This document shows, one piece after another, positions 38,165-40,286 of a DNA stretch of 40,286 nucleotides. Under the pieces are notes generated by a model. The model did no database searches. It saw only the letters and a list, made by a program, of their open reading frames with translations, and had not been told where the DNA came from. Source of the stretch: an uncultured Methanobrevibacter sp. (lineage in GTDB: Archaea > Methanobacteriota > Methanobacteria > Methanobacteriales > Methanobacteriaceae); NCBI GenBank assembly GCA_900314605.1, contig OMVX01000013.1:16894-57179 (forward strand), read 5' to 3'. The stretch's first letter is position 1; every line of letters starts with the position of its first letter. The translations under genes were made by a program, and so were the position numbers.

Positions 38165-38365
38165 TTATTCATTAATTGAAATAAATAGTATTTTTCCGCC
38201 TTTAATAACTTCTACACCATTTTCAACTTCTAAAACAGTATTTAAAAAGTTATCAATTGCAAGTACTTTACCTGAGTATTCTTCTTTATTTTTTAATCCA
38301 ATTAAAACATTTTTACCTTTAAATTGTATGAAATCTTTATTGACTTGTAAATTATTGTTCGGCAT
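38165..38365 (-). CDS. Sm-like archaeal protein (SmAP/Lsm)
   Basis: SmAPs form heptameric rings that bind U-rich RNA. The protein has the Sm1 motif as EEYSGKVLAIDNFLNTVLEV and the Sm2 motif as VIKGGKILFISI, with the short loop between them typical of small archaeal versions. I choose ATG 38365 (66 residues): GAGG lies eight bases upstream, whereas the alternative TTG at 38383 would place that site inside the gene. It is divergent from the 48-residue gene at 38507. Confidence 0.85.
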   Translation of the reverse strand: MPNNNLQVNKDFIQFKGKNVLIGLKNKEEYSGKVLAIDNFLNTVLEVENGVEVIKGGKILFISINE

Positions 38366-38506
38366 AAATTTTTCCTCTATCAATTTTACTATAATTTATT
38401 AATCCTTTTATTTATATTTTATTTATTTTTAAAATACTACATTTGGTTAATTATATATATTATAAAGATTAGAATAAATTTAAAGTTAAAGTTGGAGGGA
38501 TTTATT

Positions 38507-38653
38507 ATGGCAATTAATTTAGCTGAAAGTAATTTAGAAGCTCTTTCAAATACTATAGCAATATTAGAAAAACAAGATTCTCCTGATGAAAAACAATTAG
38601 AAAAATTAAGAAAAGAAAGGGATATAATCTTAAAAGATTTAAATTTAAAATAA
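38507..38653 (+). CDS. 48-residue helical small protein
   Basis: A short frame starts with ATG at 38507 behind a strong ribosome binding site GGAGGG (38495-38500) and a TATA-like run near 38448-38464. The product begins MAINLAESNLEALSNT and ends DIILKDLNLK; it is highly charged, with leucine/isoleucine spacing of a two-helix coiled coil and a turn at DSPDE (about 25-29). No cysteines and no membrane segment are present. I do not recognise the family. The ribosome binding site and the sense-like composition make it a probable real gene. Confidence 0.75.
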   Translation: MAINLAESNLEALSNTIAILEKQDSPDEKQLEKLRKERDIILKDLNLK

Positions 38654-38893
38654 TATTTATTTTATATTATTTTCTAATTTTCACCCGATAATTTTTTAAA
38701 CTATTTTTTATTCTTGTATAAAATCTTTATTTAATTATACTACCTTTATATTCATTATTCTTTAACAATTTTTAGAATTTTTAGAAAATTATAAAAAATC
38801 TTTACAATAACTAAACTTTATAATTATTGATTATTTATAATTTAATAAATAAAATTCTAATAATTTTTCTAACTAAATATTATTTATGTATTA

Positions 38894-39700
38894 TTATTTT
38901 TTATTTAACCATTCTTCCGTTGATTTAAAATTTTTAGCAAAATCAAGTGTAAGTGGTGTTAATGTACTAACCTGTTCTTTTTTAATATAATAACCATCAG
39001 TTCCTTCTTCATCATTTTCTATAGGATTTCCATCAATCCAATAATATGGTTTTCCCCTAGGATCTAATTTTGATGTTACATAAGGCGAATACATTCGAGG
39101 TGTAAGTTTAGCTATTTTTATATCTTCGGTTCTAGGATTAGATGGAATATTAAGATTTAAAAGATCAACACCTTCAGGTAAACCAGATTTAAGAACTTTT
39201 TTAGCAATCTTATTTAGGATTTTAATAGCAAAACTAAAGTCAACATCTCCATATCCGTTTTCATAATATTTATATGAATCATCTACAGATTGAGAAACTG
39301 CAATTGTTGGTATACCATAGGATGCTGTTTCTATTGCTGCACCTAATGTACCAGATGTTGTAAGCTCTGCTTTTCCTATATTATATCCAATATTTATTCC
39401 AGATATTACTAAATCAGGTTTTTCATCTAAGATTTCATATACTCCAAGTAATACAGAATCTGATGGGGTTCCAGATATAGAATACCCAATATCACCATTT
39501 ATTAATTTTACTTTATCTATTCGTACTGGTTCCATAAATGTTATAGCATGGCCAATTCCACTTCGTTGTTTTGATGGAGCAACAATTATTGCTTTTCCCA
39601 AGTCTTTTACAGCTTCATTTACAGCTAAAAGTCCACTTGATGATATACCATCATCATTAGTTATTAGAATATTTTTTTTCATATATCTATTTAGATTCAT
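38894..39700 (-). CDS. surE: 5'/3'-nucleotidase SurE
   Basis: SurE is a metal-dependent phosphatase that acts on nucleoside monophosphates. The 268-residue protein has the metal site ITNDDG (about 12-17), PSKQRSGIGHAIT (about 41-53), SISGTPSDSV (about 73-82) and the conserved SGINIGYNIG (about 99-108). An in-frame ATG at 39682 would give the more usual start MKKNILITNDDG; neither start has a clear ribosome binding site. The gene is alone, with about 240 bases to the small gene downstream. Confidence 0.95.
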   Translation of the reverse strand: MNLNRYMKKNILITNDDGISSSGLLAVNEAVKDLGKAIIVAPSKQRSGIGHAITFMEPVRIDKVKLINGDIGYSISGTPSDSVLLGVYEILDEKPDLVISGINIGYNIGKAELTTSGTLGAAIETASYGIPTIAVSQSVDDSYKYYENGYGDVDFSFAIKILNKIAKKVLKSGLPEGVDLLNLNIPSNPRTEDIKIAKLTPRMYSPYVTSKLDPRGKPYYWIDGNPIENDEEGTDGYYIKKEQVSTLTPLTLDFAKNFKSTEEWLNKK

Positions 39701-39909
39701 CTAAATTTTATAGCTTTTCATTATTCTTATTTTTTTAAATAAGTATATGATATTATTATAATTGTTTATATTATTTTAATAATTTTATACATAAGAATTA
39801 GCTTTTATTTTTAAATTAAAATTTTTTATTCTTTTTGTTTTTAAAATTTTACAAATGTAAAATATCCATTTAATTAATAAAAATAATTATAAATTTATAA
39901 TAATAGAAA

Positions 39910-40149
39910 GGGCTATTTCAAAAACTTGTGTGATAAATTTTATTTCCAATTTTTTACCCTAGAAAATTTTGTTTAACACGTTCAAACATACATATAGGTC
40001 TTTTATTTTTATATTACACAAAAAATATATAAGTTCCACTTAATATATTAAGTTTATATTTTTTAAATTTAAAATAAATTATAAATTGGCGGAAAATTTT
40101 TAGCGTGTATAACTTGTAAAAATTCAAATCACACAAGTTTTGAAAGCGC
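39910..40149. mobile_element. MITE-like element with terminal inverted repeats
   Basis: The left end GGGCTATTTCAAAAACTTGT continuing GTGAT pairs with the right end at about 40128-40149, whose reverse complement reads GCGCTTTCAAAACTTGTGTG and AT. The core AACTTGTGTGAT is identical. The 240-base element has no coding capacity and an internal perfect 16-bp palindrome at 40038-40053 flanked by further imperfect pairing. This is typical of a non-autonomous transposon, though target-site duplications are not clear. Confidence 0.6.
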
Positions 40150-40186
40150 ATAGAAACTTACTTAATTAATAAAATTTATTATAAAT

Positions 40187-40286
40187 AGGCACTTTCAAAA
40201 ACTTAAGTGATTTTAATTTTTAAAAAAATATTCCGATACAATTTTTTCTCTATTAATTTTCCGTTATTTTTAATTTAAAAGTAGTA
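40187..40286. mobile_element. Second related terminus, cut by window end
   Basis: AGGCACTTTCAAAAACTTAA and the following GTGATTTTAA closely resemble the left end at 39910 (TTTCAAAAACTT and GTGAT shared). The preceding bases TTAATTAATAAAA also resemble those before the first element. It is probably the start of another copy or of the parent insertion sequence, whose transposase would lie beyond the window. Confidence 0.45.

Larger units (their letters stand above)
39701..40286. other. Right-end non-coding region with transposon-like termini
   Basis: No gene is seen in 586 bases. The first 200 are plain AT-rich sequence. The rest holds a MITE-like element (39910-40149) and a second related terminus (from 40187) that runs out of the window. 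Confidence 0.75.

Overview
The window looks like part of the chromosome of a hydrogen-dependent methanogen of the order Methanobacteriales. It is extremely AT-rich, with intergenic DNA almost free of G and C. It carries archaeal and methanogen marker genes: F420-dependent methylene-H4MPT dehydrogenase (mtd), a Fae-Hps fusion, a methanogenesis-marker-12-like protein, Alba, an Sm-like protein, archaeal-type ThrRS, a CfbB/CbiA amidase and a Sec11-type signal peptidase. The base composition and gene set fit Methanosphaera (M. stadtmanae-like) best; that name is an inference from memory, not a database match.

Left part (1-8322) is almost all on the minus strand: a membrane acyltransferase, gatA, a leuA-alba-TIM-barrel run with an overlapping junction, and a PHP phosphoesterase with a DUF1786-like ASKHA protein; one HAD protein is on the plus strand. 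From 8323 to 16970 are a ParA ATPase gene coupled to a small protein that has a ParB-type N-terminal motif but no ParB core, a radical SAM/helix-hairpin-helix protein, cfbB, a two-gene surface-glycan module (polymerase-like membrane protein plus GT-B-like enzyme), and mtd with its own promoter and hairpin terminator.

From 17116 to 24113 the genes are again on the minus strand: hisB, a small two-cluster ferredoxin without a canonical start codon, a ModE-type regulator, a polysaccharide flippase, a zinc-ribbon protein, fae-hps and thrS. From 25359 to 37918 is mainly amino-acid biosynthesis and translation: ilvD, signal peptidase, argS, argF (-), purD (-), ilvB-ilvN-ilvC and the marker-12-like protein. 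The right end has an Sm-like protein, a 48-residue coiled-coil protein, surE and a MITE-like inverted-repeat element, followed by a second related end cut by the window edge. I saw no tRNA, rRNA or CRISPR.

The most unusual structure is a family of heptameric repeats (core WWSTTAT, equivalent to TATAACT in another register) in three long intergenic regions: just upstream of the parA-like gene (about 8454-8530), between thrS and ilvD (about 24290-24930 and 25120), and between argS and argF (about 29545-29955). In the middle locus five heptads make a 35-bp unit repeated about ten times in exact register. Together with the ParA/GLGRGL pair this makes a testable candidate for an undescribed archaeal DNA-segregation or nucleoid-organising system, though the functional link is inference.
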